Source: Pseudomonadota bacterium
Lineage (GTDB): Bacteria; CALINM01
Length of the DNA stretch: 40,899 nt
Direction: 5' to 3'
Assembly (NCBI GenBank): GCA_026415985.1
Contig: JAOAGA010000005.1
Location: forward strand, 1 to 40,899
The notes under the pieces were generated by a model that did not search any database, was not told the origin of the DNA, and was given only the letters and a program-made list of their open reading frames with translations. The position numbers were made by a program, and so were the translations under genes. The first letter of the stretch is position 1. Each line of letters begins with the position of its first letter. Below, in pieces: positions 1 to 8,217 of this stretch.

Positions 1-779
1 TCTTTATACTTATTAACCGCAAAGACACTATATATCGATGTATAGTCAAAAGATGGGAAGCTCTGATAATATTCAGCCTTCAAAATTAGATCTTTTATCG
101 GTGTTGCCTTAAGACCTAATAAAAACTGGCTTGTAGATTTCATGGCATAATCATACTTGGTATCGAGATAAAAGCTCAGATTTTTTACAATAGGGCCATC
201 GGCAGAAAAACCGATTATTTCCTTTGATATGTCGTTTTTATCATATCTTACTGCATAGGATAACTGTAAATAATAGTTTTTAAAATTTGAATAGGCACTT
301 GCCATCCACAGGTAAGAATCTTTAGCTGAAAGTTCGCTTCTTTCCGTAAATAGCACTTCCCTGCCACCAGAAAATTTTAAGCCTACGGGACCAATGTTAG
401 TTACCGCTAATGAGCCACCATCTATTATTCCCGATAGAGAGTTGGAATAAACATAATGTCTGCCTAAGGTCAGATTAACCTTATCATTTAAAAGCCCCTC
501 ATAGTTTAAATAGAGATAATACAACCTCGCATCCAAATCATCACTGGATGTTAACTGCTTATTTAGTCTGCCATAGGCATAAATAGCAAGTTTATCATCC
601 TTAGTTAGCTTGTTTACATTTACCTTAAGATATTCTGCAATATCTCTCTCATTATCTCTTGTAATAAGATTGTTATACCATAGATATTGGGTAGAGCTGG
701 TAAACTGAACCTCTGCAGAGTAAACATGGAAAGCATACAATAGAACGGAAAGAACGGTTAATATTTTAAGCTTTCCCAT
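1..779 (-). CDS. Outer-membrane beta-barrel-like protein, C-terminus cut by window edge
   Basis: A continuous reading frame runs from an ATG at 779 to the left edge (259 codons seen, no stop). The start has a strong Shine-Dalgarno, AAGGAGG, 6 bases upstream. The protein begins MGKLKILTVLSVLLYAFHVYSAE, cut here into a short basic end, a hydrophobic core and a likely signal-peptidase site after YSA. The mature part alternates polar and aromatic residues (QYLWYNN, LYYLYLNYEG, NYYLQLSYAVRYD), has many Tyr and Asn and no long hydrophobic helix, as in outer-membrane barrels or porin-like proteins. I do not recognise a precise family. It lies downstream of the ABC transporter genes on the same strand but after a 233-base gap, so it may be partly independent. 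Barrel assignment is inference from composition and pattern. Confidence 0.6.
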   Translation of the reverse strand, partial: MGKLKILTVLSVLLYAFHVYSAEVQFTSSTQYLWYNNLITRDNERDIAEYLKVNVNKLTKDDKLAIYAYGRLNKQLTSSDDLDARLYYLYLNYEGLLNDKVNLTLGRHYVYSNSLSGIIDGGSLAVTNIGPVGLKFSGGREVLFTERSELSAKDSYLWMASAYSNFKNYYLQLSYAVRYDKNDISKEIIGFSADGPIVKNLSFYLDTKYDYAMKSTSQFLLGLKATPIKDLILKAEYYQSFPSFDYTSIYSVFAVNKYK

Positions 780-1012
780 CTATCCCTCCTTATTATTTTT
801 TATTGTTATTTAAACTTAAACATACATATCCCCAGTTGTTAAATAATAATTGTATTTGTAATTTTTTCATGAAACATTTGTTACGCTATAAAGCTAATCA
901 TTAAAATTTGAACTGGGTTTGGAGTTTATTAAAAAAATTTTCTAACTGATTTGATTAAGAATTTCGATTTAATGGATGATTGTTTATTGTAGAGGAAATT
1001 TTTTGCCAAATC
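780..1012. other. Intergenic gap upstream of the barrel gene
   Basis: A 233-base AT-rich gap between the ATPase stop and the barrel gene start. It holds the AAGGAGG ribosome site of the barrel gene at its left end and a 10-base palindrome TTTCATGAAA at 865-874. I see no convincing -35/-10 pair, no terminator hairpin and no RNA gene. Confidence 0.5.
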
Positions 1013-1681
1013 TTAAACCATCTGATCGCTTTCAATTATGCCGTCTTTCAGCTTAATTATCCTCTCAGTTCTCTGTGCAAGATCCGGATTATGGGTTATT
1101 AATATAATTGATATACCTTTATTGTGAAGTGATTTAAGGAGCTCAAAAATCATTTCAGCATTTTCTGAATCAAGGTTACCTGTGGGCTCATCGGCAAGAA
1201 TAAATTCGGGATTATTAACCAATGCCCTTGCTATGGCAGTTCTTTGCATCTCACCACCGCTTAGCTGATTGGGTTTGTGATTAATTCTGTCTTTTAAGCC
1301 AACCATCTCAATCAAGTTTTCTATTTCAGATCTGTTTCTCTCTTTCCGGCTGAAGGTTAAAGGTAAACTTACATTTTCATATACAGTCAATCCAGGTATT
1401 AAATAAAACTGCTGAAATATATAACCGATCTTTTCTCTTCTGATCTTAACAAGTTCCTTCTCAGGCATAGTTTCTATATCAATACCATCAAGTCTGACTA
1501 TTCCGCTTGTAGGGGTGTCAAGACAGCCTAAGATATGAAGTAAGGTAGTCTTGCCTGAACCTGAAGGACCGACTATGGAAAGAAACTCTCCCCTTTCTAT
1601 TTCTAAATCAATACCTTTGAGAGCTCTTACTCTCTCGCTACCTCTTTGATATATCTTTTCGACCTTTTCTAACTTAATCAT
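1013..1681 (-). CDS. ABC transporter ATPase, LolD/MacB type
   Basis: A 222-residue ABC ATPase that would power the permease encoded just upstream; the two genes overlap by 4 bases. Walker A is GPSGSGKTT at residues 38-46, the Q-loop is near Q90, the signature LSGGE is at 140-144, and Walker B with catalytic Glu is FILADE at 160-165, followed by PTGNLD and an H-loop in LITHN near residue 196. The LSGGEMQR-AIARAL and ADEPTGNLD pattern is typical of the LolD/MacB/FtsE branch, which drives mechanotransmission rather than substrate import. Length is normal for a free-standing LolD-like subunit. The substrate is unknown. Calling it LolD itself would be unsafe because the partner permease is MacB-like and the neighbours are not LolC/E. 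Confidence 0.93.
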   Translation of the reverse strand: MIKLEKVEKIYQRGSERVRALKGIDLEIERGEFLSIVGPSGSGKTTLLHILGCLDTPTSGIVRLDGIDIETMPEKELVKIRREKIGYIFQQFYLIPGLTVYENVSLPLTFSRKERNRSEIENLIEMVGLKDRINHKPNQLSGGEMQRTAIARALVNNPEFILADEPTGNLDSENAEMIFELLKSLHNKGISIILITHNPDLAQRTERIIKLKDGIIESDQMV

Positions 1682-2835
1682 CCTTTTATTGCCTCAATGG
1701 GACTTACCTTTGAAGCCCTATAGGCGGGATAAAGACCTGAAACTACACCAACAAATATGGAGAATATAAGGCTAAAAAGGGCAATTTTATAATCAAAAAG
1801 AAGTATTTTCCCTGCAGGGACATAAGGCATGAACTTTCTTACAAAGTCTTCTATCAAACCTGAGCCGATATTTGATATGATTAATCCAGCTAAACCGCCC
1901 GTTGTTGTAAGTAAGATAGTCTCTGTTATAATTATCTTGAAAATATCATTTCGTCCGGCACCAATTGCCCTCATCATTCCTATCTCCTGAGTCCTCTCAA
2001 AGACTGTCATAAGAATTGAGTTCATAACACCTACCGCACTAATTATAAGAGCAATTATAGCAACAGAAAGACTAAGTATCTTTGCGGAACTTGCCAAACT
2101 GGATATGCTGTTCATAACCTGGTTCATGGTAACAATCTGTATTCCCGGTATCTCATTTGATAACTTTTCAATAATTTCAGTTAGTTTCTCAGGATATAAA
2201 ACCTTGACACCGAGGGCGGTTACCTTCCCTTCTTTATTTAACATTTTCTGTAAAGCTGTTATAGGAATATAAATAAATGCATCGTCCTGACTACCTGTTT
2301 TCTCAAGAACACCGGTAATGGTAAACTTCTTGTCTCCATAAGAGTAGGTATCTCCAATTTTAACCTTCATATGATCAAAAACTTCGGAACCTAAAATTAA
2401 CCCTTCATCATTATCGGGAATACTGCCTTTTATATTCCATTGGGGCTTTATATTTTTCAGATGTGACATTTCCATACCGTAAACTAAATCAATCTTGTTA
2501 TGGATCTGATTAGGAAGCTGTGTCACAAGTATTGGAGATATGAGACTAATATCTTTAAAATTTCTTATTTTTTCAGAAACTGTATCATCAAGATATTTAG
2601 GTATAACCGCACCATGGAGCACAAGAGAAGCAACCTCATGGGGACATCCGGAGGGAACTATCATAAAATGAAGTCCTGTTCTTTCTAACTCCTTTGAAAG
2701 CCCTGCTTCAAAACCTTTATTGAAAGAAATTATGGAGTATAACACAGCAATGGAAGCAGTTATTCCAACAAGGGTTAGAAAACTGCGGGTTTTATGCCTG
2801 AGCAGGTTTTTGTAGGAAAATAAAATAGTGGTCAT
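1678..2835 (-). CDS. MacB/FtsX-type ABC transporter permease
   Basis: A 385-residue inner-membrane permease with the MacB topology: one N-terminal membrane segment (about residues 17-40), a large periplasmic domain (about 45-250), then three C-terminal segments around 252-278, 300-325 and 348-372. The C-terminal FtsX domain is recognisable from VFERTQEIGMMRAIGA and the terminal PAYRASKVSPIEAIKG. The periplasmic domain contains a cysteine motif, SGCPHEVASLVLHG, near residues 62-75, which is not a general MacB feature. It overlaps the ATPase gene by 4 bases and abuts the OB-fold lipoprotein gene by a 1-base overlap, so all three are probably one complex or pathway. Transported substrate unknown; lipoprotein, lipid, peptide or metal-linked export are all possible. 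Confidence 0.9.
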   Translation of the reverse strand: MTTILFSYKNLLRHKTRSFLTLVGITASIAVLYSIISFNKGFEAGLSKELERTGLHFMIVPSGCPHEVASLVLHGAVIPKYLDDTVSEKIRNFKDISLISPILVTQLPNQIHNKIDLVYGMEMSHLKNIKPQWNIKGSIPDNDEGLILGSEVFDHMKVKIGDTYSYGDKKFTITGVLEKTGSQDDAFIYIPITALQKMLNKEGKVTALGVKVLYPEKLTEIIEKLSNEIPGIQIVTMNQVMNSISSLASSAKILSLSVAIIALIISAVGVMNSILMTVFERTQEIGMMRAIGAGRNDIFKIIITETILLTTTGGLAGLIISNIGSGLIEDFVRKFMPYVPAGKILLFDYKIALFSLIFSIFVGVVSGLYPAYRASKVSPIEAIKG

Positions 2836-3185
2836 TAACCAATCTCAACACCAATTGCGATGATGTACACACCTGCCTGTCCAAAAGATACAACACCGGT
2901 CACTTTAGCCTTTTTACCCTGTTTTGGTGGAATTGCAAAGCCGTTGGTTGCTAAATCGATAAATATCTGCCCCGAGCCATCGTTTAAAAAAAACCAACAC
3001 CCGTTTGAGGCACATTGAGTTGTAATCTTACCTTCTAAATTAACCGTTTTGCCCTGAAAGGCGGGATTTAAAACTACATCCTTAACGGAAACCTTCTGAA
3101 CGTTTTTATCAACGCCTGCACCATATTTTTCCGAAGCACAGGCAAGCAAAATTAAACTTAACATAATAATCAGATATTTTTTCAT
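2835..3185 (-). CDS. Small OB-fold-like lipoprotein with GCWF motif
   Basis: A 116-residue lipoprotein: the N-terminus MKKYLIIMLSLILLACASEK ends in a lipobox LLAC with Cys at about residue 16. The mature part (KTVNLEGKITTQCASNGCWFFLNDGSGQIFIDL... KAKVTG) has the strand pattern of an OB-fold and resembles the DUF4920-like group, in which a C-x4-GCW motif is followed by a short beta-barrel. Two cysteines, in TQCASNGCWF, could bind metal or form a disulfide. It is the first gene of the cluster that continues into the permease and ATPase. A near-consensus promoter lies upstream. The family match is from memory of the motif, so moderate confidence. Confidence 0.7.
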   Translation of the reverse strand: MKKYLIIMLSLILLACASEKYGAGVDKNVQKVSVKDVVLNPAFQGKTVNLEGKITTQCASNGCWFFLNDGSGQIFIDLATNGFAIPPKQGKKAKVTGVVSFGQAGVYIIAIGVEIG

Positions 3186-3228
3186 TTTTGCTCCAATCTT
3201 TATTAATTTAATTATATTTTACATTTGT

Positions 3229-3257
3229 ATTTTATCAAAATAGTTACATTCTTTCAA
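3229..3257 (-). promoter_or_regulatory. Sigma-70-type promoter for the OB-fold lipoprotein/ABC operon
   Basis: On the minus strand, TTGAAA at 3257-3252, a 17-base spacer and TAAAAT at 3234-3229. Predicted start about 3222, giving a 5' leader of about 37 bases with GGAG before the ATG at 3185. This separates the cluster from the gsp run, which ends at 3300. Confidence 0.6.
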
Positions 3258-3299
3258 TTTAATAATTTTTTCCCCGGTTAAAAAAATTAATGGCTAAAC

Positions 3300-4049
3300 T
3301 TATTTTGACAGAACTACAGGAATTTTATAATAACCGGCTGTCTGTTTGTATTCATAAAATGGTAACATATAGGGGTCAGAAAAATCTTTGGGGAAGATCT
3401 CGATAAAAAGATTGCTTTTCTTGTTTACTATCTCTCCTGTAAGTCTTGCGTAGCCTCTCTCTCCTTCAAATCCAAAAGACTTTACTATCAATCTATCTTT
3501 GGTAATCTCAATACCACCTCTTGCTTTAGTAAAAATGTCGTATGGTAGCTTATTGCCTTCTATCTCGAAGGTCCTCCAGTTTATTTCATTTATATTAAAC
3601 TCTATGGAAACATTATCCTTATTAATCTTTATCCTACCATCTGTTAATCCGGAAAAGGATATATAAGACGGAATCTCAAGAAAATCAGTATCAAATAATA
3701 TATTACTGAAATTAAGATCTCCGCTAATCTTTTTATTTATGGAGACACTAAAATAACCGTTAATTTTTTCAGATATAATATTAATGTTTATATTTCCAAC
3801 TAAAAGCATGAGGACAGAGAGCTCTATCTCTGCATTATTTAGGGTTAAAAGTTTTTTTCCGTCTTTTTCTATCTGCAGATTTTTGTATTTATAGCGGGTA
3901 AGAAACTGTCCTCTGCTCTCATCTGATTTTATTTGGAGTATCTTCTGATTTTCATTTATCTTATCCAGAACATAGTCTGCACTTAACCAGAAATTGAGGG
4001 TTAAGAAAACTACTAAAAAAATCCCTAAGACAATATAGATAATTTTCAT
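3300..4049 (-). CDS. gspN: Type II secretion protein GspN
   Basis: A 249-residue inner-membrane-anchored protein, last of the gsp run and 5 bases after gspM. One N-terminal membrane segment (about residues 3-24) is followed by a beta-rich periplasmic domain with repeated amphipathic strands (LTLNNAEIELSVLMLL, GDLNFSNILFDTD, GRIKINKDNVSIEF), the AsmA-like pattern of GspN proteins in Geobacter-type T2SS operons. GspN is an accessory component of uncertain role, absent from many systems. Identification rests mainly on position after gspM plus fold pattern. No terminator is evident after its stop. Confidence 0.75.
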   Translation of the reverse strand: MKIIYIVLGIFLVVFLTLNFWLSADYVLDKINENQKILQIKSDESRGQFLTRYKYKNLQIEKDGKKLLTLNNAEIELSVLMLLVGNININIISEKINGYFSVSINKKISGDLNFSNILFDTDFLEIPSYISFSGLTDGRIKINKDNVSIEFNINEINWRTFEIEGNKLPYDIFTKARGGIEITKDRLIVKSFGFEGERGYARLTGEIVNKKSNLFIEIFPKDFSDPYMLPFYEYKQTAGYYKIPVVLSK

Positions 4050-4054
4050 ATTAA

Positions 4055-4549
4055 CTAATATATATATGATATGACTATGCTTGCGTTTAACAGAGATGGA
4101 TTTTCAAAGGAAATACTAAAATTAAAGCCGGATATTTTTATAAACAGGTTGGCTGTTTTTAGTTTATATAGAAAATTAGTCAATGTATTAACATCAATGC
4201 CTTCGATTTTTATCTCGTAATCTTCACGATTATAAAGACCATCTTTTTTCTTTGAAAGAAAGTTTATCTTTTTTAAGTTCTTCTTTGCTGATAGCTCATC
4301 GGCTATCTTTTCAAGTTCTCCATTTATGCTTTTATTTCTCCCTTCTTCTATTCTTTTTTTACTCAAGGATAGATACTCAGCCATAATATTTACCGCATCT
4401 CTATTATTGATTAAATCCCGCAGGGTATTTCTGGCTATGTTTATTTTTCTTTCCGTTTCGGCATTCTTAAACTTTAAAAAAATACCCGCTGATAAAATAA
4501 TAGCTAAAAATATAACAGATATATAAAACTTTCTTTCCTTATATCTCAT
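4055..4549 (-). CDS. gspM: Type II secretion protein GspM (PilO-like)
   Basis: A 164-residue protein with one N-terminal membrane segment (about residues 9-27), a charged, probably coiled-coil stretch (about 30-90) and a C-terminal ferredoxin-like fold (YEIKIEGIDVNTLTNFLYKLKTANLFIKISGFNF), the GspM/PilO architecture. GspM pairs with GspL at the inner-membrane assembly platform. Its start overlaps the gspL stop by 11 bases, suggesting translational coupling. Sequence conservation in this family is poor, so the call leans on architecture and gene order. Confidence 0.8.
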   Translation of the reverse strand: MRYKERKFYISVIFLAIILSAGIFLKFKNAETERKINIARNTLRDLINNRDAVNIMAEYLSLSKKRIEEGRNKSINGELEKIADELSAKKNLKKINFLSKKKDGLYNREDYEIKIEGIDVNTLTNFLYKLKTANLFIKISGFNFSISFENPSLLNASIVISYIY

Positions 4550-5510
4550 TTATCTCCAACTCCATAGTAAAATTTACTGTTCCATCAGGCAGGTTTTTTG
4601 TCTCTAAAATCTTTGACTCTTTAAAGTTTTTTAAGAGGTTTGTCTTGAATTGTTGTAAAAAGTTCATATCCTTACACTCACCTTTTAGACTAACCCTCGT
4701 CCCTTCACCAAGAATCTCCTTAATTTTTATATTGTTATTAATATGTTGTGAGATATTTTTGAGAATATCAAGGGAGTCTATGCCCTTTAATGTCTTGTAA
4801 TTGTTCTTTAAATCTATCATTTTAGACTGAATATACGTTAAAGGATCGCCCTCAACCTTTTGTCCCTGAGATAAAAACTGTGATGAAGCTGATATTTCTG
4901 ATCTTAACCTTTTTTCCTTTTCTTTCAATATAAAAAATCTCGTTAACTCTCCTACTAAAACGATAATAGATATTAAAACAAAATATTTAAAAATTTTATT
5001 TAAAATCTCTATTTTCCAGTATTTTTCACTAAGACCTAAATACTCTTTAGGGATAAAGTTCATATCTTTATTATTAAGACTATCTTTTGATAAATAATCG
5101 GCTAAGGTTTCATCAAAACAGATAGAGATAGACTTTAAACAGGAAAGTTCATTTCCAAAAGATTTTATATATTTCTCTATCTTTTCTTTCTCTATGGCAA
5201 AAACCAAGGCTGATAGTTCTTTATCCGTTTCTGATAGAGTAGCATAATCCATTACAAGATTCTCAGAAGGTTCTATAAACTTATCCTCCATCTCATAGGA
5301 GAGAATTTCTTTAATCTTTTCCCTCTCTAACTTCGGGAAAACAGCCTTCCTTACTGAAAACTCACAGGCAGGCAAAAAGATATTGATACCCGTTTTTTTG
5401 TCAATCTTAGGTAAAAGCTCGCTGAACTCTCCTTCAAAAACATATTCTTCCCGAGAAATTTCATTATATATTTTATAACCTTTTTCTAACTTATAAACAT
5501 TTATTGCCAT
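4539..5510 (-). CDS. gspL: Type II secretion protein GspL
   Basis: A 323-residue bitopic protein linking the GspE ATPase to the inner-membrane platform. The cytoplasmic part (residues 1 to about 170) has a reduced actin-like GspL domain (FLPACEFSVRKAVFPKLEREKIKEILSYEMED is split here as its core); one membrane segment follows at about 174-195 (YFVLISIIVLVGELTRFFIL), then a short periplasmic ferredoxin-like domain. I start it at the ATG at 5510, which has GGGGTG upstream, rather than the in-frame GTG at 5519. It is somewhat shorter than proteobacterial GspL (near 400). Gap to gspK is 63 bases. Confidence 0.85.
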   Translation of the reverse strand: MAINVYKLEKGYKIYNEISREEYVFEGEFSELLPKIDKKTGINIFLPACEFSVRKAVFPKLEREKIKEILSYEMEDKFIEPSENLVMDYATLSETDKELSALVFAIEKEKIEKYIKSFGNELSCLKSISICFDETLADYLSKDSLNNKDMNFIPKEYLGLSEKYWKIEILNKIFKYFVLISIIVLVGELTRFFILKEKEKRLRSEISASSQFLSQGQKVEGDPLTYIQSKMIDLKNNYKTLKGIDSLDILKNISQHINNNIKIKEILGEGTRVSLKGECKDMNFLQQFKTNLLKNFKESKILETKNLPDGTVNFTMELEINEI

Positions 5511-5573
5511 CAGCGACACCCCATTAATTTCAGGTTAAAAGTAACATTTCAGCTCTAACCTATCTTAATAACA

Positions 5574-6434
5574 TTAGTATTCCTTCCAGTATCTCGTCTT
5601 AACCTGTCCACCGGATAACTCAAAACCAGCCTCTACAACTTCTCTAAAATCATCTTTACTGGCAGTGAGATTTACAATAAAACTGGAACTTTTAACCGTT
5701 ATTATATCAGAAATATTTATTCCTATTACATTCATACCTGCAACATTTATAAACTCACCCTTAGTTTTAAAGGGCCCTTCAGTTCTTTTATCTATTATCC
5801 TGTTTGCAAGCTCTTCGGAAATATCATTATGAAGTGCCATCAGAAGCTCCTTTTCTGCTGTATTTACATTAATCATACCATCTCCAATGCAAGTAAGATA
5901 GGGCTTAATCTTTTCAAGATCTTCAGCATTAAAAATATAACCTAATTCAGAAAGAGAAAAAAGAAAATAATTTTTACTATTTATTTCTCCATCTGATGTT
6001 CTTCTGACATTGTCAAAATCTATATAATCAACAAGTTTATCCGCATAGGCTTCATCTAATTTTAATATATTAAGCAACCTTCTGAATATCTGATAATTTC
6101 TATTATTTATACTGCCGTTTTGGTAAACAAGTGTATTGACGTTAAACTTACTGTTACTATCGGTTATTATGGCTGATATTAATACATCATCAGCTCTATC
6201 TTCTATAGTCTGACTGCCTTTGTCAGTATAATCAAGTCTTTTTAAATACTCTTTCAACTGCTCCGTTGCGTAGGTATAACCTGATTTTAAAACTACAGAC
6301 ATTGTCTCTGATATTTTATAATTCTCAGTTATATTAATAAACAGATACACTCTTCTTATAAAATCAAACAGAAGAGAAATGGTAATTGTAAAAACAAGTA
6401 AGACCACAATTAGAACATTGCCTCTGTTACTCAT
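5574..6434 (-). CDS. gspK: Type II secretion minor pseudopilin GspK
   Basis: A 286-residue minor pseudopilin, much larger than GspH/I/J as expected for GspK. The N-terminus MSNRGNVLIVVLLVFTI has a Gly before the processing site and, as usual for GspK, lacks the Glu at position +5. The central and C-terminal parts carry helix-hairpin-helix-like text typical of the family (NVNTAEKELLMALHNDISEELANRIIDKR, split across two HhH units). The ATG at 6434 forms an ATGA overlap with the gspJ stop and has GGTGGA just upstream, so I prefer it to the in-frame TTG at 6455. GspK forms the tip of the pseudopilus with GspI and GspJ. Confidence 0.9.
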   Translation of the reverse strand: MSNRGNVLIVVLLVFTITISLLFDFIRRVYLFINITENYKISETMSVVLKSGYTYATEQLKEYLKRLDYTDKGSQTIEDRADDVLISAIITDSNSKFNVNTLVYQNGSINNRNYQIFRRLLNILKLDEAYADKLVDYIDFDNVRRTSDGEINSKNYFLFSLSELGYIFNAEDLEKIKPYLTCIGDGMINVNTAEKELLMALHNDISEELANRIIDKRTEGPFKTKGEFINVAGMNVIGINISDIITVKSSSFIVNLTASKDDFREVVEAGFELSGGQVKTRYWKEY

Positions 6435-7015
6435 CTTTCCACCATGAGTTTGCAAATCTGTGACAACTCCTCAGCTTCGCCATCATTTTTTTTAAAAAAT
6501 ATGCTCACCTTTATGTATTCCGGGTTTTTTTGTGCGCTTTGACTATCAAAAACCTTTTTTTCTTCTCCATTTTCAATATGGGAAACTTTAAAACCCTTGA
6601 TGTCTCTCAATACTAAAACCTTTATCGGTCTGTCCTCCATAAGGGGATCATAAAGACGTTTGTATAGGTTTAGATTACCTTTCTCCTCTTCTACAAAATA
6701 ACTGATCACTTTAAGACCATCTTTGAAAAAAGTTGTGAAGGTAATCTTACTGGCGGGATTACCATAATAATCGTTTTCTTCTATCTTAACGCCTGAATAT
6801 TTAAGCTTTTTCTCATAATAAATGCTTTCCATCTCCTTTCTCATCATGCTGAAAAGATTGTATACTCTCTCCTTATTCCTCATTGAATCATAGACGTCAA
6901 AGGCACCTCTCTTAACCGCAAAAAAGACCGTATAGGCAGAAGCAATTACGACTATTGAGATTGTCACCGCTATTAAAACCTCTATGAGAGTAAAGGCTCT
7001 CTTACTTTTTAACAT
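6431..7015 (-). CDS. gspJ: Type II secretion minor pseudopilin GspJ
   Basis: A 194-residue pseudopilin with the class III signal SKRA/FTLIEVLIAVTISIVVIASAY: basic leader, hydrophobic helix and Glu at +5. The residue before the cleavage site is Ala instead of the usual Gly. The C-terminal domain (YFVEEEKGNLNLYKRLYDPL, IKGFKVSHI) matches GspJ. It overlaps gspI by 14 bases and gspK by 4, within the H-I-J-K order. Role: tip complex of the pseudopilus. Confidence 0.9.
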   Translation of the reverse strand: MLKSKRAFTLIEVLIAVTISIVVIASAYTVFFAVKRGAFDVYDSMRNKERVYNLFSMMRKEMESIYYEKKLKYSGVKIEENDYYGNPASKITFTTFFKDGLKVISYFVEEEKGNLNLYKRLYDPLMEDRPIKVLVLRDIKGFKVSHIENGEEKKVFDSQSAQKNPEYIKVSIFFKKNDGEAEELSQICKLMVER

Positions 7016-7325
7016 AACTGAATACCGTTACCTCACTTTTTCCGTTGGAGGCTTTAGATAGCACCTTTTTCAGGCCAAAAATATATTCTTCTTCCACAAC
7101 AGAAAAGCTAATGTTTTCTCTCTGACCAGCCTTGTTTGGTAATTTATTTTTTTCATATAAATACAGATTCTCTTTTGCCAGTAAAATAAGCTTAAGATTG
7201 TCTTTTTTTTCGTTGTAAACCCCCAAATGATATGAGAAAGAGGATAAAACTGCAAGTAATGCTGATGTTACGATAAAAAGGGCTATCATTACCTCAATGA
7301 GGGTAAAACCATTTCTTTTAATCAT
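7002..7325 (-). CDS. gspI: Type II secretion minor pseudopilin GspI
   Basis: A 107-residue pseudopilin. The leader MIKRNG precedes FTLIEVMIALFIVTSALLAVL with Gly at -1 and Glu at +5. I start at the ATG at 7325 because it gives the normal 6-residue leader; an in-frame start at 7361 would add a basic extension inside gspH. The frame overlaps the gspH stop by 8 bases and gspJ by 14. The small C-terminal domain with AKENLYLYE is typical of GspI, which nucleates the pseudopilus tip with GspJ and GspK. Confidence 0.9.
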   Translation of the reverse strand: MIKRNGFTLIEVMIALFIVTSALLAVLSSFSYHLGVYNEKKDNLKLILLAKENLYLYEKNKLPNKAGQRENISFSVVEEEYIFGLKKVLSKASNGKSEVTVFSYVKK

Positions 7326-7776
7326 AAAACTCTTTTTTTTCCTTGAAAATTTCCACTTCACCGGTAATGTTGTTTAATAATATTGTAAAAACATTTCCAT
7401 TTCTGTTTAAATAAAAGGCAAGGAAGTCTTCGGAAGGAAAGGGTGGAAAAATTATTGTTACCTGTCCGTCTTTTATAACACCCCTTGCAGGGACTAAAAC
7501 TTCCCAGCTTTCATCTTCTTTCATGGTAAGCTTTTTTTCACTTTTGTCCGATTTAAAGGAAAAGTATCTATCTTTAAAATTAATTGTAAGTTGGGTTTCT
7601 TTTTTTGATGTAACCGAATCTTCCCGTAAGGCTCTGAGATAAGAGGCTAATGCAATCTCATCTTTCAGAATAGTCTCTCTGAAAAGGGCAGGAATGGTAA
7701 AAAATGAAACCATAGTAAGAATAAAGATTACAACAAGAAGTTCTATAAGTGTAAAAGCCTTGATATTTACTTTCAC
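7318..7776 (-). CDS. gspH: Type II secretion minor pseudopilin GspH
   Basis: A 152-residue pseudopilin with leader MKVNIKA followed by FTLIELLVVIFILTMVSFF. Glu at +5 is present, and the residue before the cleavage site is Ala rather than Gly. The C-terminal domain is beta-rich (TQLTINFKDRYFSF, FYLNRNGNVFTILLNN), matching the GspH/FimT domain. It lies 9 bases after gspG and overlaps gspI by 8. GspH links the tip complex to the GspG filament. Confidence 0.88.
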   Translation of the reverse strand: MKVNIKAFTLIELLVVIFILTMVSFFTIPALFRETILKDEIALASYLRALREDSVTSKKETQLTINFKDRYFSFKSDKSEKKLTMKEDESWEVLVPARGVIKDGQVTIIFPPFPSEDFLAFYLNRNGNVFTILLNNITGEVEIFKEKKEFYD

Positions 7777-7785
7777 TTTATAATT

Positions 7786-8217
7786 CTAATCAATCTCCCA
7801 GTTGTTTATATCTGCATCTTTACCTTCTCCTCCAGCCTTTCCATCGGCTCCATAGGAGGAAAGGTCAAAATCACCATGGGAACCCGGTGATAGGTATATA
7901 TATGGATTTCCCCACGGATCTTTGGGAACACTTCTTTTTTCCAGGTAACCACCGTCTCTGTATTTTTCAGGCACAGGGGCTGAAGCCGGCTTCTTTACAA
8001 GGGCTTCAAGTCCTTGCTCTGTTGTTGGGTAAAAACCATTGTCTAATTTATATAACTTAAGTGCTGTCTCTAAATTTTTTATCTGAATCTTTGCTTCTGC
8101 AATTTTTGCGTCATCTGTTCTTCCGATAACCTTGGGGCCCACAAGGGCGGCAAGAAGCGCCAGGATAAATACAACCACAAGAATCTCTATTAGTGTAAAC
8201 CCTCTCTTATCTCTCAT
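7786..8217 (-). CDS. gspG: Type II secretion major pseudopilin GspG
   Basis: A 143-residue major pseudopilin. The leader MRDKRG is cleaved before [20 protein letters not shown]. The body shows the highly conserved GspG signature: [19 protein letters not shown], then [16 protein letters not shown] and a C-terminal calcium-binding loop with [15 protein letters not shown]. GspG polymerises into the pseudopilus that pushes substrates through the GspD secretin. The start has an AGGGGG ribosome site, which lies inside a 23-codon upstream frame that ends 8 bases inside gspG. Confidence 0.97.
   Translation of the reverse strand: MRDKRGFTLIEILVVVFILALLAALVGPKVIGRTDDAKIAEAKIQIKNLETALKLYKLDNGFYPTTEQGLEALVKKPASAPVPEKYRDGGYLEKRSVPKDPWGNPYIYLSPGSHGDFDLSSYGADGKAGGEGKDADINNWEID

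Noticed and set aside
865-874. Palindrome TTTCATGAAA upstream of the outer-membrane barrel gene as an operator
   Set aside because: Ten bases in AT-rich DNA is too short to support a binding site without other copies or a nearby regulator gene.
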